Shown: one piece after another, positions 8,156 through 15,945 of the stretch
Numbering within the stretch: the first letter of the stretch is position 1
Layout: every line of letters starts with the position of its first letter
Assembly: GCA_965373045.1 (NCBI GenBank)
Contig: CBDVEQ010000007.1
Location: 1-31,922 of the forward strand
DNA: 31,922 nt
Origin: DAOVDI01 sp965373045
Lineage (GTDB): Bacteria > Acidobacteriota > Aminicenantia > Aminicenantales > Aminicenantaceae
Direction of reading: 5' to 3'
The notes under the pieces: model-generated
The model's database searches: none
Seen by the model: the letters and a program-made list of their open reading frames with translations, nothing else
What the model was told of the DNA's origin: nothing
Made by a program: the position numbers and the translations under genes

Positions 8156-9436
8156 ATGGTAGAGCCAGGAAAAAAGATAGTCCTGCAGCTGATCATTTTC
8201 CGTCTGCTCATCGTAACGGTTCTGGTTGTTGCAGCAGTGAGCATACAGTTCGGCACATCGACATTTCTTTCCTTGAGTCATTTTTACCTTATTATCATTT
8301 CTATTTATGTGCTCAGCTGTGCATATTTCATGTTTTATCACTGGGGAAGAAATTATTCCTTTCAAATCTATTTTCAGATCATAATGGATCTTTTCTGGAT
8401 CACAGCTCTGGTCTATATTTCCGGTGGACTGCATGGAACATTTCATTTTCTATATATCCTCGAGATATTTGCAGCAAGTGTATTACTGTCCGGTCGAGCT
8501 GCTTATCTGACAGCGGCATTATCAAGTATCTTTTTCGGGACGCTTGTTGATCTTATGTATTTCGGGATCATCCCTTACTATAGAGGACTTCACCGTTCTG
8601 AGGCTGCAGCCGGTGTCTTTATCAATAACATCTTTGTTTCCTGGAGTGTATTTTTTCTGATCGCATTTTTGGTCAATTCTTTAACTCGAAGAATTAGAAA
8701 TACACGATCTGAGCTGGAAACAGTCAGGAAAGAGTTAAAGATCAATAAAAACCTTGCTCTTGCCGGTGATGTGGCGGCTCATCTTGCACATGAGATCCGA
8801 AATCCTCTGGCTGCAATTTCCGGTTCTGTCCAGGTGTTGAATAAAGATCTGGATCTTACCGGTGAACAGAAAGAACTTATGCGAATTGTTATCAAGGAGT
8901 CAGCAAGAGTATCGAAGTCGTTTGAGCATTTTTTGACTTTAGCGTCTTCCGGCAAGATGAATTTTACATTATTCCGGTTCTCGCGATTGATGAAGGAAAC
9001 CTTGACCCTTCTCAAGGCAAGCGGGGGCCTTCCAGGCAAGATCGAGATTAAAGGCAATTATAAAACCTCAAAGATTTCCTACTATGGCAACAACAATCAG
9101 TTCAAGCAGATATTTTGGAATATTTTGAATAATTCCGTAAAAGCTATGCCGGAAGGAGGTTTGCTGAGTATCAATTTTGATATAATAAATAAACATAATG
9201 TTTTACTTCGATTTGCGGATACCGGATTCGGGATGAAAGAGGAAGACCGGGGGAGGATTTTTGATCCTTTTTTTTCCGGGTTTGAAAAAGGTCAAGGAAT
9301 CGGGCTGTCTGTGGTGCGGAGAATGGTTGGTGATTATAACGGACGCATTAATGTCGTTTCTGCAGCGGGGAAAGGGACAGAGATATCTATAATTCTTCCA
9401 GGTCAAAAACGGAAAAATATGAATAAGGATTTATAA
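8156..9436 (+). CDS. pilS: Membrane sensor histidine kinase PilS of the pilin-regulating two-component system
   Basis: A 426-residue kinase with an N-terminal membrane domain (about six hydrophobic segments, residues 10-175), a short linker and an HK core. The H-box reads HLAHEIRNPLAAISG, with the phosphoacceptor His at 212. The N-box is FWNILNNSVKAM, G1 is ADTGFGM, the F-box is IFDPFFSGFEKGQGIGLSVV, and G2 is AAGKGTEISI. The polytopic N-terminus without a periplasmic sensor domain, and its place between pilC and an NtrC-type regulator just upstream of the pilin gene, match PilS. PilS in other bacteria senses pilin levels in the membrane and phosphorylates PilR. The start at ATG 8156 has only a weak GAGAA upstream, and it lies 22 bases after pilC, consistent with one operon. 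Confidence 0.9.
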   Translation: MVEPGKKIVLQLIIFRLLIVTVLVVAAVSIQFGTSTFLSLSHFYLIIISIYVLSCAYFMFYHWGRNYSFQIYFQIIMDLFWITALVYISGGLHGTFHFLYILEIFAASVLLSGRAAYLTAALSSIFFGTLVDLMYFGIIPYYRGLHRSEAAAGVFINNIFVSWSVFFLIAFLVNSLTRRIRNTRSELETVRKELKINKNLALAGDVAAHLAHEIRNPLAAISGSVQVLNKDLDLTGEQKELMRIVIKESARVSKSFEHFLTLASSGKMNFTLFRFSRLMKETLTLLKASGGLPGKIEIKGNYKTSKISYYGNNNQFKQIFWNILNNSVKAMPEGGLLSINFDIINKHNVLLRFADTGFGMKEEDRGRIFDPFFSGFEKGQGIGLSVVRRMVGDYNGRINVVSAAGKGTEISIILPGQKRKNMNKDL

Positions 9437-9444
9437 AACGACTC

Positions 9445-10827
9445 ATGGAAAACATTTTAATCGTTGATGACGAAAAGGGCATTCTGGACCTTCTCACAGT
9501 AGTGTTTAAAAAACAGGGCTTCAAGGTATTTACGGCAATGAATGCAGAAAAAGCATTTACCCTTATAGATGAGGAAGATATTGATCTTGTTCTTACAGAT
9601 ATCAAGCTCCCTCAAAAAAGCGGGATGGATATACTGACTTATATCATCAAAACAAAGTCGAATTTGCCGATTGTTTTGATGACAGCCTATGGGACGATCA
9701 AACAGGCTGTTGAGGCCCTCAAAGCGGGAGCAACGGATTATATTGTCAAGCCATTTGATATAGAAGAACTGCAGATCATTGTTAAAAAAGGGCTGGAGAG
9801 GAGACGCTTGCAGGTTGAAAATATTCGTCTTAAAGAGGAACTTTATAAAAAGCATAAATTCGAAAACATAGTAGGCAAGAGCAAAAAGATACAGGATGTT
9901 TTTGATCTTAGCAGAAAGATAGCAGAAACGGACTCAACTGTACTTATTTTGGGCGAGAGCGGAACTGGCAAAGAGATGGTTGCCCGGGCGATCCATTATT
10001 TGAGCCGGCGGAGGAATAAACCGTTTGTCTCCCTGAATTGCGGTGCTTTACCGGAGAACCTGCTTGAGAGCGAGCTGTTCGGCCACGTCAAAGGGGCCTT
10101 TACAAGTGCTGTTACTAATAAAAAAGGGATGTTTGAGGTTGCGGATAAGGGTTCCCTTATGCTGGATGAGATAGGAGAAATGTCGCCTTTGACTCAGGTG
10201 AAGGTCCTGAGAGCTTTGCAGGAGAAGAGCATCAGAAAAGTCGGTGGTACGCAGGAAATCCCAGTTGATGTGCGGATCATTTCAGTCACCAATCAGAATC
10301 TGAAGGAAAAGATCAAGAACGGATCGTTCAGGGAAGATCTTTTTTACCGTCTTAATGTCATTTCTCTCAAGATTCCTCCTCTCAGGGAACGTACAGAGGA
10401 TATTCTTCTGCTTGTCAATCATTTTTTAAAGAAATATTGTTTGAAGATGGACAGGAAGATGAAAAGGATCACACCTGAGATCATGAAAATATTTGAGGCC
10501 TATTTCTGGCCTGGAAATGTTCGTGAACTGGAGAATATAATAGAAAGGATCGTTGCTATCGAGGAAAGAGAGACTATCACCAGGGATTGTCTTCCCCAGG
10601 AACTCCTTGGGATACAGAGTACCCCTGATAAGGTGCATGAGATATCACCGGGTTTTAATCTCAATAAAACCATGGATGAGATCTCACGTCAATATGTTAA
10701 GGAAGCTCTTGATAGAGCAAAAAACAACCTTAAGCAAACATCTGATATTCTGGGAATCAATTACAGATCCCTTCGTTACCTCATCGATAAGTTCGATCTT
10801 AAACTGCGGAGCGAAAAAAGCCATTAA
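9445..10827 (+). CDS. pilR: Sigma-54-dependent response regulator PilR (NtrC family) with variant GAFTSA loop
   Basis: A 460-residue activator with three domains. The receiver (1-120) has acidic D8/D9, phosphoacceptor D52 (LTDIKLP), T80 and K102 (VKPFD). The AAA+ sigma-54 interaction domain (about 140-370) has Walker A GESGTGKE (170-177), Walker B SLMLDEIG (about 237-244) and the arginine-finger segment FREDLFYRLNV. A Fis-type helix-turn-helix (about 425-455) closes the protein. The loop that normally reads GAFTGA, which contacts sigma-54, reads GAFTSA (217-222) here. It would activate the pilin promoter at 10947, which has perfect -24/-12 elements. The ATG is eight bases after the pilS stop. 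Apart from the Ser substitution, all catalytic motifs are intact. Confidence 0.92.
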   Translation: MENILIVDDEKGILDLLTVVFKKQGFKVFTAMNAEKAFTLIDEEDIDLVLTDIKLPQKSGMDILTYIIKTKSNLPIVLMTAYGTIKQAVEALKAGATDYIVKPFDIEELQIIVKKGLERRRLQVENIRLKEELYKKHKFENIVGKSKKIQDVFDLSRKIAETDSTVLILGESGTGKEMVARAIHYLSRRRNKPFVSLNCGALPENLLESELFGHVKGAFTSAVTNKKGMFEVADKGSLMLDEIGEMSPLTQVKVLRALQEKSIRKVGGTQEIPVDVRIISVTNQNLKEKIKNGSFREDLFYRLNVISLKIPPLRERTEDILLLVNHFLKKYCLKMDRKMKRITPEIMKIFEAYFWPGNVRELENIIERIVAIEERETITRDCLPQELLGIQSTPDKVHEISPGFNLNKTMDEISRQYVKEALDRAKNNLKQTSDILGINYRSLRYLIDKFDLKLRSEKSH

Positions 10828-10839
10828 CACGGCACGAAA

Positions 10840-10876
10840 TGACAATTATTTGTATAGAAAGTGTCAATAAATGTCA
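10840..10876 (+). promoter_or_regulatory. TGTCA repeats, candidate PilR enhancer sites
   Basis: TGACA at 10840-10844 and TGTCA at 10862-10866 and 10872-10876 lie about 70-105 bases upstream of the -24 element. The two TGTCA copies start exactly 10 bases apart, one helical turn. TGTC-containing repeats are described for PilR binding upstream of pilin genes in Pseudomonas. Assignment to PilR here is inferred from position. A 5-bp inverted repeat (GAGAT/ATCTC, 10900-10914) lies between these repeats and the promoter. Confidence 0.45.
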
Positions 10877-10946
10877 TTAGTTTAAAAAAATGCAAGCAGG
10901 AGATTATTTATCTCTAATGTTATCAGCATGTTAATTATTTTCAAGG

Positions 10947-10962
10947 TTGGCACAATATTTGC
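10947..10962 (+). promoter_or_regulatory. Sigma-54 (RpoN) promoter of the pilin gene
   Basis: TTGGCAC-N5-TTGC matches the sigma-54 -24/-12 consensus (TGGCAC-N5-TTGC) exactly, including the invariant GG and GC dinucleotides with correct spacing. The predicted start is near 10973, giving a leader of about 30 bases containing GGAGG (10990-10994). Location directly behind pilR and in front of pilA matches the known PilS-PilR-RpoN circuit. Confidence 0.92.
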
Positions 10963-11002
10963 GACTAATATTATAGATTAAAAAAATTTGGAGGTATGAA
11001 AA

Positions 11003-11536
11003 ATGAAAAAAAGTAAAGGTTTTACACTGATCGAGTTACTGATCGTAGTTGCGATCATTGGGATTCTTGCTGCTCTGCTTATTCCCAATGCCATTACAGC
11101 TATGCAGAAGGCCAAACAGAAAGGCACGATGAAAGATGTCAGCACGCTTTCCAGTGTTATGGTTGATTACATGACAGACCATGGAGTGGCATACAATCAG
11201 AACGGCTCTTACGCATCTGGGGACGCTTTTTACACCACAATGGCCCCCTTCTATATTGCTGTGATCCCGATCAATGACCAGTGGGGGAATGCTTTCTATG
11301 TTTATGGCCAGACCAATGCAAACGCCAAGTACGGAGTGTCAGACGCTTCGAATCTGGATTTTGTTGTTTGTTCTCATGGTCGTGACGGAACCGGCGAAGA
11401 AGGCTCAGACTTTATTAGCTCTTCAGGCTCCGGCCTTTATACTGTAACCAGTATGGCCAGCTTCAATTATGATCTGGCGATGTGGAACGGCAACTGGATT
11501 CGCGGACCTCAGACCAGAGGCGGTTCTGGAAGCTGA
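11003..11536 (+). CDS. pilA: Major type IV pilin PilA with GspG-like globular domain
   Basis: A 177-residue prepilin. The leader is MKKSKG, cleaved by PilD between G6 and F7, and the mature protein starts FTLIELLIVVAIIGILAALL with the conserved Glu5. The N-terminal helix runs to about residue 58. The C-terminal part is not a classic disulfide-looped pilin, since only one Cys is present (in VVCSHGRDG). Instead it resembles the GspG/thin-pilin fold: a DQWGNAFYVYG strand followed by an LDFVVCSHGRDGTGEEG loop, the region that binds calcium in GspG pseudopilins. Dedicated sigma-54 control and neighbouring pilB/T/C/S/R argue for the main pilus subunit rather than a type II secretion pseudopilin. 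The start at ATG 11003 has GGAGG eight bases upstream. A strong terminator follows. Confidence 0.9.
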   Translation: MKKSKGFTLIELLIVVAIIGILAALLIPNAITAMQKAKQKGTMKDVSTLSSVMVDYMTDHGVAYNQNGSYASGDAFYTTMAPFYIAVIPINDQWGNAFYVYGQTNANAKYGVSDASNLDFVVCSHGRDGTGEEGSDFISSSGSGLYTVTSMASFNYDLAMWNGNWIRGPQTRGGSGS

Positions 11537-11569
11537 TCTCAATCATTACATTCTGTTAAACGATTAGTT

Positions 11570-11604
11570 GGGGCGGTACAGGTCGTATGCCGCCCCTTTT
11601 TTTT
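11570..11604 (+). terminator. Strong intrinsic terminator after pilA, overlapping the next gene's first ATG
   Basis: GGGGCGG (11570-11576) pairs with CCGCCCC (11590-11596), and the stem can extend by a G-U and an A-U pair. The hairpin is followed at once by eight T residues (11597-11604), a canonical rho-independent terminator. The ATG at 11587, which opens the next reading frame, lies within the hairpin. Confidence 0.92.
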
Positions 11605-13341
11605 ACTGTGATAGTTCATTCGAAAAGACTAAATTGGATCCTTATTCTTGTCCTTTTTACGGCCAATTTTGCAGTATTCCTTCCCTCCATGACAGGGGGA
11701 TTTATCTGGGACGACAGACTCCTGATCACAGAGAATCCAGGTTTGCATGATCCTCTGTTTCTTCAGAAATTTTTAGTTTCTCCTTTTGGGGGTCATCTGG
11801 GATTGGACGAAAACAGTTTGCGTCTGGACCAGATGAGTCAATTCTACAGGCCTGTTACATCCCTTTCTTACTGGCTGGACTACAAGCTCTGGGGATTAAA
11901 TCCGGCAGCTTTTCATCTCTCAAATATCTTCTTTCATATCATTAACTGCTTAATCCTCTTTTTTATTTTTTTAGCGCTTGATTGGAACCCATATAAAGCT
12001 TTTATGGGGTCGCTGCTTTTTTCTTTATTTCCCCTTCATTTTGAAAATGTCTCTTGGATCTCGGGGAGGACAGACTTGTTGTCATTCCTGTTTGCGGCCC
12101 TCTCTGTTTTGCTGTTTATCCATTTTTTTAAAAAGAAAAGACCCATTCTCCTCGGACTTTCTGCTTTTTTCTATTTTTTCTCCCTTCTTGCCAAGGAAAA
12201 TACGCTTTTTTTGCCATTGATATTTTTATTTATTATATATCACCGGGACGCCAAGATAAAAGATTATATCCGGAATATATTTCCTTATACTGTAAGCCTG
12301 CTCCTGTGGTTTGTCATGCGTTCAATCGCTCTTTCGTCTGGATTTATCCAACTCTCGGGGAGAACGATCTCCGATTTCCTGTCAGCAATAGGATTCTATA
12401 CATTAAAGATCCTGTTCCCATTCCGGCTGAGCTTGACGATCGATTCTGCTGGTGTTTTTCAAAATAAATATTTCTTTGTATCCGGGCTTATGCTGTCGCT
12501 CCTGTTCCTGGTTTCTTTACTTCTTTTGTTAAAGAATAAGATCTCTCGGATAAAACCGGCTTTAATGTTTACGGCTTTTTTTCTGTCTCTTTTTCCCTCA
12601 GTTCTTGTGATTTTCTCTGCTGCCACGGTATCCTTCCTGGCCTGGAGATTCCTCTATCTGCCTTCGGCCTTATTTGCGGCTTCCGCTGTAATGGTATTAT
12701 CCGTAAAAATCAAATGGAAATATTTGATCTATACCGTACTGCTCATAGGGTGTATATTTTACACCCTGGAGCTTTATCCCAAGAACAAAGCCTTCGGCAG
12801 AAATGAAAAAGAGTTCTGGTTAGGCCTGGAGAACAGAAACAGGGAAAATTTTTTAGCCCTGTTCAATATAGGGATTTTTTCCCTGCCGGAAAATGAAGAG
12901 CAGGCCCTGGAGATTTTCCAGAAAATACTTAAACAGAAGGATCATCATCTTTATGAAAAATTCCGGATCCGCATCTATGAAGAGCTTGCCTCTTATTATA
13001 CTTTCCATGATAAACTCGAACAGGCGGAGTATTATTTCAACAGGCTCCTGGACTCACAAAAAGGCCAGTCTCAGCATTTCTATGTCACATACGCATGTTT
13101 TTTAGCCCAGAAAGGAAAGGTCGATGAGGGAGAGAATATCATCCGGCAGATGCTGAACGTATTTTCTGAAAATCATCTGATCCTTCTTCATGCGGCAAAA
13201 TTTTATATCATACTAAAAGACTATGAAAAAGCCATTGAGCTTTTAAAGAAGGATTTTGCTCTTTTCCCTACTGAGGAGATCAAGGGTCTTTTAAATCAGA
13301 TAGAGAAGATCCGAAAAGCTGAATTGCACATCCCGGAATAA
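11587..13341 (+). CDS. TMTC-like GT-C membrane protein with C-terminal TPR-like repeats (candidate pilin or surface glycosyltransferase)
   Basis: A polytopic membrane protein of up to 584 residues with a helical-repeat tail. It starts with a membrane helix ending in GGFIWDDRLLI, the luminal Asp-Asp motif of GT-C enzymes (D42/D43). Then come YRPVTSLSYWLDYKLWGLNP and AAFHLSNIFFHIINCL, the arrangement seen in TMTC-type O-mannosyltransferases and related bacterial TPR proteins. About ten membrane segments run to roughly residue 400. The last 160 residues are TPR-like helices (EQALEIF, EQAEYYFNRLL, EKAIELL). The start is uncertain. ATG 11587 lies inside the pilA terminator, GTG 11608 is the only later start before the first membrane helix, and neither has a ribosome site. 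In Pseudomonas, pilin glycosyltransferases sit directly after the pilin gene, so pilin modification is a reasonable inference. Confidence 0.8.
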   Translation: MPPLFFTVIVHSKRLNWILILVLFTANFAVFLPSMTGGFIWDDRLLITENPGLHDPLFLQKFLVSPFGGHLGLDENSLRLDQMSQFYRPVTSLSYWLDYKLWGLNPAAFHLSNIFFHIINCLILFFIFLALDWNPYKAFMGSLLFSLFPLHFENVSWISGRTDLLSFLFAALSVLLFIHFFKKKRPILLGLSAFFYFFSLLAKENTLFLPLIFLFIIYHRDAKIKDYIRNIFPYTVSLLLWFVMRSIALSSGFIQLSGRTISDFLSAIGFYTLKILFPFRLSLTIDSAGVFQNKYFFVSGLMLSLLFLVSLLLLLKNKISRIKPALMFTAFFLSLFPSVLVIFSAATVSFLAWRFLYLPSALFAASAVMVLSVKIKWKYLIYTVLLIGCIFYTLELYPKNKAFGRNEKEFWLGLENRNRENFLALFNIGIFSLPENEEQALEIFQKILKQKDHHLYEKFRIRIYEELASYYTFHDKLEQAEYYFNRLLDSQKGQSQHFYVTYACFLAQKGKVDEGENIIRQMLNVFSENHLILLHAAKFYIILKDYEKAIELLKKDFALFPTEEIKGLLNQIEKIRKAELHIPE

Positions 13342-13346
13342 ACATG

Positions 13347-13355
13347 TGCTATAAT
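13347..13355 (+). promoter_or_regulatory. Extended -10 promoter for plsC
   Basis: TGCTATAAT is a perfect extended -10 element. The predicted start is near 13362, leaving only about eight leader bases before the ATG at 13371, and no Shine-Dalgarno sequence is present. A weak -35 (TTGCAC at 13324) is 20 bases away. Confidence 0.45.
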
Positions 13356-13370
13356 GATGTGATCTGAAAA

Positions 13371-14072
13371 ATGCGAACCATAATTATATTCCTTGTCTTG
13401 GTTATCCTTGTCCTTATTGGAATTCCTATCCTTCTTGTGTGTGCTTTATTTCGACTGCAGCTTCCTCTTCTCCTTTTTTCAAAAGGCGCCATATGGCTGT
13501 GTATCAAGATTTTAGGTTTGCGTATAGAAATCCGGGGTAAGGAATGGGTCCGGAAAGGACAAAATTATGTCTTTATGGCCAATCACCTGAGTTATCTGGA
13601 TGCTCCAATTCTGTTTTTAGCCATTCCACAGCATGTTAGGGCCATTGCGAAAAAAACGATCTTCAGGCTTCCGATCGTGGGTCTAGCAATGAAACAGGTT
13701 GATTTTGTTCCTGTAGACAGGACGGGAACCAACACGGGAAAAAAGAGTATTGAGCGAGTGACAAGATTGATGATTGAGAAAAAATATTCTTTTTTAATTT
13801 TCCCAGAAGGGACCCGGAGCCCCCATGGAAAACTCCAGGCTTTTCGACGCGGAGGATTTTTTTTGGCCATAAATAGCAGAGCTCCCATTGTTCCTACGAC
13901 TATAAAAGGGACGTATGGTCTGATGCCTAGGGGAGGCTTATGGATCAAACGAGGAACGATTCAAATAGAGTTTTTCGAGCCGGTTTCCGTACAGGACTCA
14001 AATGAGGAAACCATGCCCCTTTTGGTGGAGCACATAAGAAAAATTATCCTGTCCGGACTGACGAAGGATTAA
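13371..14072 (+). CDS. plsC: 1-acyl-sn-glycerol-3-phosphate acyltransferase (PlsC)
   Basis: A 233-residue membrane-associated acyltransferase that converts lysophosphatidic acid to phosphatidic acid in phospholipid synthesis. An N-terminal hydrophobic helix spans roughly residues 3-30. The catalytic HX4D motif is NHLSYLD (N71-H72...D77). The second block is VDFVPVDRTG around residue 110, and the third is FPEGTRS (144-150), the glycerol-phosphate site. Length and motif order are typical of PlsC. There is no Shine-Dalgarno sequence before ATG 13371; an extended -10 element lies just upstream, so it may be transcribed separately from the preceding TMTC-like gene, whose stop is 29 bases away. It converges with the PEPCK gene, whose stop is 25 bases beyond. 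No clear terminator is seen between them. Confidence 0.9.
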   Translation: MRTIIIFLVLVILVLIGIPILLVCALFRLQLPLLLFSKGAIWLCIKILGLRIEIRGKEWVRKGQNYVFMANHLSYLDAPILFLAIPQHVRAIAKKTIFRLPIVGLAMKQVDFVPVDRTGTNTGKKSIERVTRLMIEKKYSFLIFPEGTRSPHGKLQAFRRGGFFLAINSRAPIVPTTIKGTYGLMPRGGLWIKRGTIQIEFFEPVSVQDSNEETMPLLVEHIRKIILSGLTKD

Positions 14073-14097
14073 TGGTTTTTAAATAGAAAGTAAGTTC

Positions 14098-15930
14098 CTA
14101 GCGGGAGCGTAGAGATCTATCCCGGCGGGGACGGCTTTTGGATTCCCAGAAGCCTTCGGTTTTTTTCTCTGCTGGATCTTGTGGTGAAAGCGCCTTTGTT
14201 GTCTTTTTCCCGTTTCTATCGATCCGATAAGATCGTTCAGCCGCGTATAGGATCTCATCCCGCAAACCTTCTTCTGCGATTTCATCAGTGTGTTTACGGC
14301 GGCCTTCCACTATCTCTCTTATGTAATTCTGGATCTGATCCTGGGAATAAAAGTTGCGGATATCCCATTCCCCCAGGGAATGTCCTTCGACTCGAACGAC
14401 CTCTTTTGTCCCGAGCAGCCCTTTTTCATAGGTGTTTATACCCCGCATGTCTCCCCTCTGGATCTGAGCCATCAGGTTGATAGGAACACGTTCGACTTTT
14501 CTGACCATTCGTTTCTCTTTAACACCATCATGTTCGGATGTTTCGATGATCTCGCCAATCCCACCGGTATTGTACTGCATGAACTTGACTTTCCCGGGAT
14601 GATTGCTGACCAGGGTCATAATGATCTCATAAAATCTGTTTACTTTGGCTGCTCTGGAACCGACGATAAAAGGATCTGTGCCGACGATCCGGACAGATTC
14701 TCCGGCTTTAAGGGGCTGACTGGCCATGCTGTGGGTGCTTTCTCCCCATAGATAGGCTAAAACAGCCTGCTCCGGAGTTAATTCCTGGGAAAAGCTCATG
14801 ATTGTGTTTCTGCGTGTGATAAAGGCGAAGATCAATCCGTCAAGCTCCTTAAGGGGAGGAAGATTGATCGATTCTGAGAATATGGGAATAGTCTTCCCAT
14901 TGATCTTCACTTTGAGTTTTTTTCTCTGTACTACAGCGCGGCCGTTTGCGGTCAGGCTTTCGTCCATGAAATCCGGTTCGCCATTGGCTTTGATCATAAC
15001 GTTTTCGTACAATGCGGACTTATCGACCAGGGCGTTGTACATGGCTGTCTGGTATTCTTTTTCCACATCTGTTTTGACAAAGAAGTTATTTTCCGATCCA
15101 AGCGCTGATCCGTCCTGTTTCAGAAAAACAATATCATCCTGAGTTACTATGGTTTTTTCCCCTTTTTTGTGGTCAAGTCCAAGCTGGTGGCAGGACCAAG
15201 TGGATTTTCCTGTAGCAGTTAATCCGAATAAAAACACACCGAATGTTTTGAGCTTGTTGTTGGAGTCTCTAACAGTGACGATCTTTGTTCCGGAATGAAG
15301 TCCAAGCATTCCGAGTTGGTCGGCACCCCACATGGCCTGGCGGAGAAACCCTTTTTTGTCCTCTCCCATATAATCTGTTCCCAATGCGATATTGAGGCGA
15401 TGCTCCGGAATAACCAGAACCTGCTGTTTTAGAGGATGTTCTTCTGGGATGTGGATCATGAAAAATTCAGGGCCAGGCCTGTTCGTCGGTTTGAACATTG
15501 TCGAGCCCCACATATAGCCCACCCTGTAATTGATGACGTCTGCTTCGGTGACCAAAAGGTTACATATAGGATTGTATATATCGTTGTTTCCCATCTGTCT
15601 CTTCAGCAAATAAAAAGGGAGAGTTCGAAGAAGATGCAGAACTTTGTCTAGTTCTTCCGGGGAACTGGCGATCAAATTTTCTTGAACGGCAGTGGGTCTT
15701 GTTATCCTGACCTTTTCTCCTCCCAAATAGACGGTTTTAGGAGCAATACGGCTGGAAATTGCGGAGCGCCAACCAAAGGACCCATAAATCGTCCTAACCC
15801 CGGCGTCTTTAGCTCTTGGTTCAAGCCATTTAAGATCGACTTTTCGGATGTTCGGGCCTTGAATGACCCGATGAAATTCGTCGGCAAATTTCTTATACGC
15901 GTTCTCGTTATAGATATTTCTATCACTCAT
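14098..15930 (-). CDS. pckA: ATP-type phosphoenolpyruvate carboxykinase, divergent and extended
   Basis: A 610-residue member of the ATP-PEPCK family, which interconverts oxaloacetate + ATP and PEP + CO2 + ADP. Residues that match the E. coli active site by eye: R55 (GWRS), K192/K193 (GEDKKG), H212 (LHSG), P-loop GLTATGKST (236-244), metal-binding D265/D266 (TQDDIVF) and R331 (ANGRAVV). The P-loop is GLTATGKST rather than the usual GLSGTGKTT, which excludes the GTP-PEPCK type. It is about 70 residues longer than typical, with a C-terminal extension ending in a very basic tail (SRPRRDRSLRSR). The ATG at 15930 lacks a ribosome site and follows the stop of the aminotransferase fusion by only 15 bases, so it is probably cotranscribed with that gene and the flotillin gene. 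With an aspartate-type aminotransferase encoded beside it, both enzymes would meet at oxaloacetate. Confidence 0.85.
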   Translation of the reverse strand: MSDRNIYNENAYKKFADEFHRVIQGPNIRKVDLKWLEPRAKDAGVRTIYGSFGWRSAISSRIAPKTVYLGGEKVRITRPTAVQENLIASSPEELDKVLHLLRTLPFYLLKRQMGNNDIYNPICNLLVTEADVINYRVGYMWGSTMFKPTNRPGPEFFMIHIPEEHPLKQQVLVIPEHRLNIALGTDYMGEDKKGFLRQAMWGADQLGMLGLHSGTKIVTVRDSNNKLKTFGVFLFGLTATGKSTWSCHQLGLDHKKGEKTIVTQDDIVFLKQDGSALGSENNFFVKTDVEKEYQTAMYNALVDKSALYENVMIKANGEPDFMDESLTANGRAVVQRKKLKVKINGKTIPIFSESINLPPLKELDGLIFAFITRRNTIMSFSQELTPEQAVLAYLWGESTHSMASQPLKAGESVRIVGTDPFIVGSRAAKVNRFYEIIMTLVSNHPGKVKFMQYNTGGIGEIIETSEHDGVKEKRMVRKVERVPINLMAQIQRGDMRGINTYEKGLLGTKEVVRVEGHSLGEWDIRNFYSQDQIQNYIREIVEGRRKHTDEIAEEGLRDEILYAAERSYRIDRNGKKTTKALSPQDPAEKKTEGFWESKSRPRRDRSLRSR

Positions 15931-15945
15931 GACGGTATATTCTAT

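Noticed and set aside
14073..14097. Bidirectional terminator between plsC and the PEPCK gene
   Set aside because: The gap is 25 bases with no complementary arms.
14290..14751. Plus-strand frame of 153 codons inside the PEPCK gene
   Set aside because: It is a shadow of the PEPCK coding strand; the PEPCK frame carries the catalytic motifs and family length.
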